Source: Sphaerochaetaceae bacterium
GTDB taxonomy: Bacteria > Spirochaetota > Spirochaetia > Sphaerochaetales > Sphaerochaetaceae
Direction: 5' to 3'
Assembly (NCBI GenBank): GCA_023231265.1
Contig: JALNVT010000162.1
Span: 1 to 5,818 of the forward strand
Length of the DNA stretch: 5,818 nucleotides
The notes beneath the pieces are model-generated. The model saw only the letters and a list, made by a program, of their open reading frames with translations, made no database searches and was not told where the DNA came from. Both the position numbers and the translations under genes were made by a program. Positions 5,264 through 5,818 of the stretch are shown in pieces. The stretch's first letter is position 1; each line of letters starts with the position of its first letter.

Positions 5264-5818
5264 TTATATCTTTTCAATCTCTCTCTTTGTAGATTTAACA
5301 TAGGTCAAGAAAAATGATGCAACTAAGATTGCAGAGAGTGCAAGCATTGCATACTTGATTCCAAATCTATCTGCAATAAAACCCATCAGTGGTGCAAGTA
5401 TTACTGTGTAAGCACTTTTTATCTGAGATACAACACTGAGTACTGTTGCTCTCTCATCTTTTCTCATGTTGTCTTCAATGACGTCTACAAAAATAGGTTT
5501 TCTTATATCTCTTATCAAATATATAAGAAGGAACAAGATAACTACCAAGTAAGTTTTGTCCAACACAAAGGAGAGCACAAACAGTATGACTGCCTGCAAT
5601 ATCTGAAAATCATTCAAAGATCTCTGACGACTTCTGTACTTTTCAATTCTGTAGGCACCTTTGGAGCCAACAGAGCTTATGATGTAGATAATTGAGTAGG
5701 TTATTCCCAAGACAACTTTCAAGATCATATCACTGTTCATGTTCAATGCACTGAAGTAGGCAGAGGATAATATTGCAACCTGAAGAATTGGCTGAATATA
5801 ATCCTTAATGGACACAAC
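5264..5818 (-). CDS. MFS transporter, C-terminal half (5' end beyond the window)
   Basis: The frame is open to the right edge, so 184 residues of a longer protein are visible; full-length members are usually about 400 residues. A GTG at 5815-5813 could be read as a start but is probably internal, because the fragment begins mid-fold and MFS carriers need twelve helices. It shows about five to six membrane segments, matching TM7-12, including MILKVVLGITYSIIYIISS, FQILQAVILFVLSFVL, TYLVVILFLLIYLI and a last helix KYAMLALSAILVASFFLTYV. Between the last two helices, GFIADRFG is a motif-A-like loop, and the preceding ERATVLS with LAPLMGF is typical of many drug-efflux-like and uncharacterised MFS members. 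A basic loop (YRIEKYRSRQR) is probably cytoplasmic. It sits in the inner membrane. The substrate cannot be told from this half. It converges on ppdK with a 72-base gap and no evident functional tie. Confidence 0.85.
   Translation of the reverse strand, partial: VVSIKDYIQPILQVAILSSAYFSALNMNSDMILKVVLGITYSIIYIISSVGSKGAYRIEKYRSRQRSLNDFQILQAVILFVLSFVLDKTYLVVILFLLIYLIRDIRKPIFVDVIEDNMRKDERATVLSVVSQIKSAYTVILAPLMGFIADRFGIKYAMLALSAILVASFFLTYVKSTKREIEKI

Noticed and set aside
5813..5815. GTG start for a 183-residue minus-strand protein
   Set aside because: The frame stays open past it to the window edge and the protein is only the C-terminal half of a twelve-helix carrier, so the GTG is most likely an internal valine codon.

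Overview
The window looks like chromosomal DNA of an AT-rich spirochaete, most likely Treponema or a relative. This is an inference from three things: the protein sequences (a short sigma-70 factor with a spirochaete-like FISYAVWWIRQSI region 2 and a bacterial pyruvate phosphate dikinase), codon use rich in AGA and A/T-ending codons, and very AT-rich spacers. No database search was possible, so the genus is not certain. Nothing here is a complete mobile element, CRISPR array, rRNA or tRNA gene.

Layout, left to right. Bases 1-605 are AT-rich and hold no convincing gene. They contain a short open frame (23-187) that may be the decayed end of a gene, a nest of competing inverted repeats (438-510), and a promoter (544-572). 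Bases 606-1046 encode an unrecognised 146-residue soluble helical protein with one TPR-like motif. The next spacer (1047-1360) carries two inverted repeats, then a near-perfect sigma-54 (RpoN) promoter at 1313-1330 placed just upstream of the following gene. Bases 1361-2239 encode a compact sigma-70-family factor without region 1.1, closed by a strong intrinsic terminator (2286-2313). A sigma-70-type promoter with an overlapping palindrome precedes ppdK (2486-5191), a full-length pyruvate phosphate dikinase. A hairpin at 5210-5244 separates ppdK from a convergent minus-strand gene. That gene is the C-terminal half of an MFS transporter and runs off the right edge.

The genes look like separate transcription units, not one operon: each plus-strand gene has its own candidate promoter and a terminator-like hairpin lies between neighbours. 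PpdK interconverts pyruvate and PEP with AMP/ATP and pyrophosphate, a central step in PPi-linked glycolysis.

The most notable observation is regulatory. A sigma-70-family factor appears to be transcribed from a sigma-54 promoter, so RpoN and an enhancer-binding activator would switch on a second sigma factor. The logic resembles the Rrp2-RpoN-RpoS cascade of Borrelia, but with a different type of sigma factor. The inverted repeats 130-240 bases upstream are possible activator sites.
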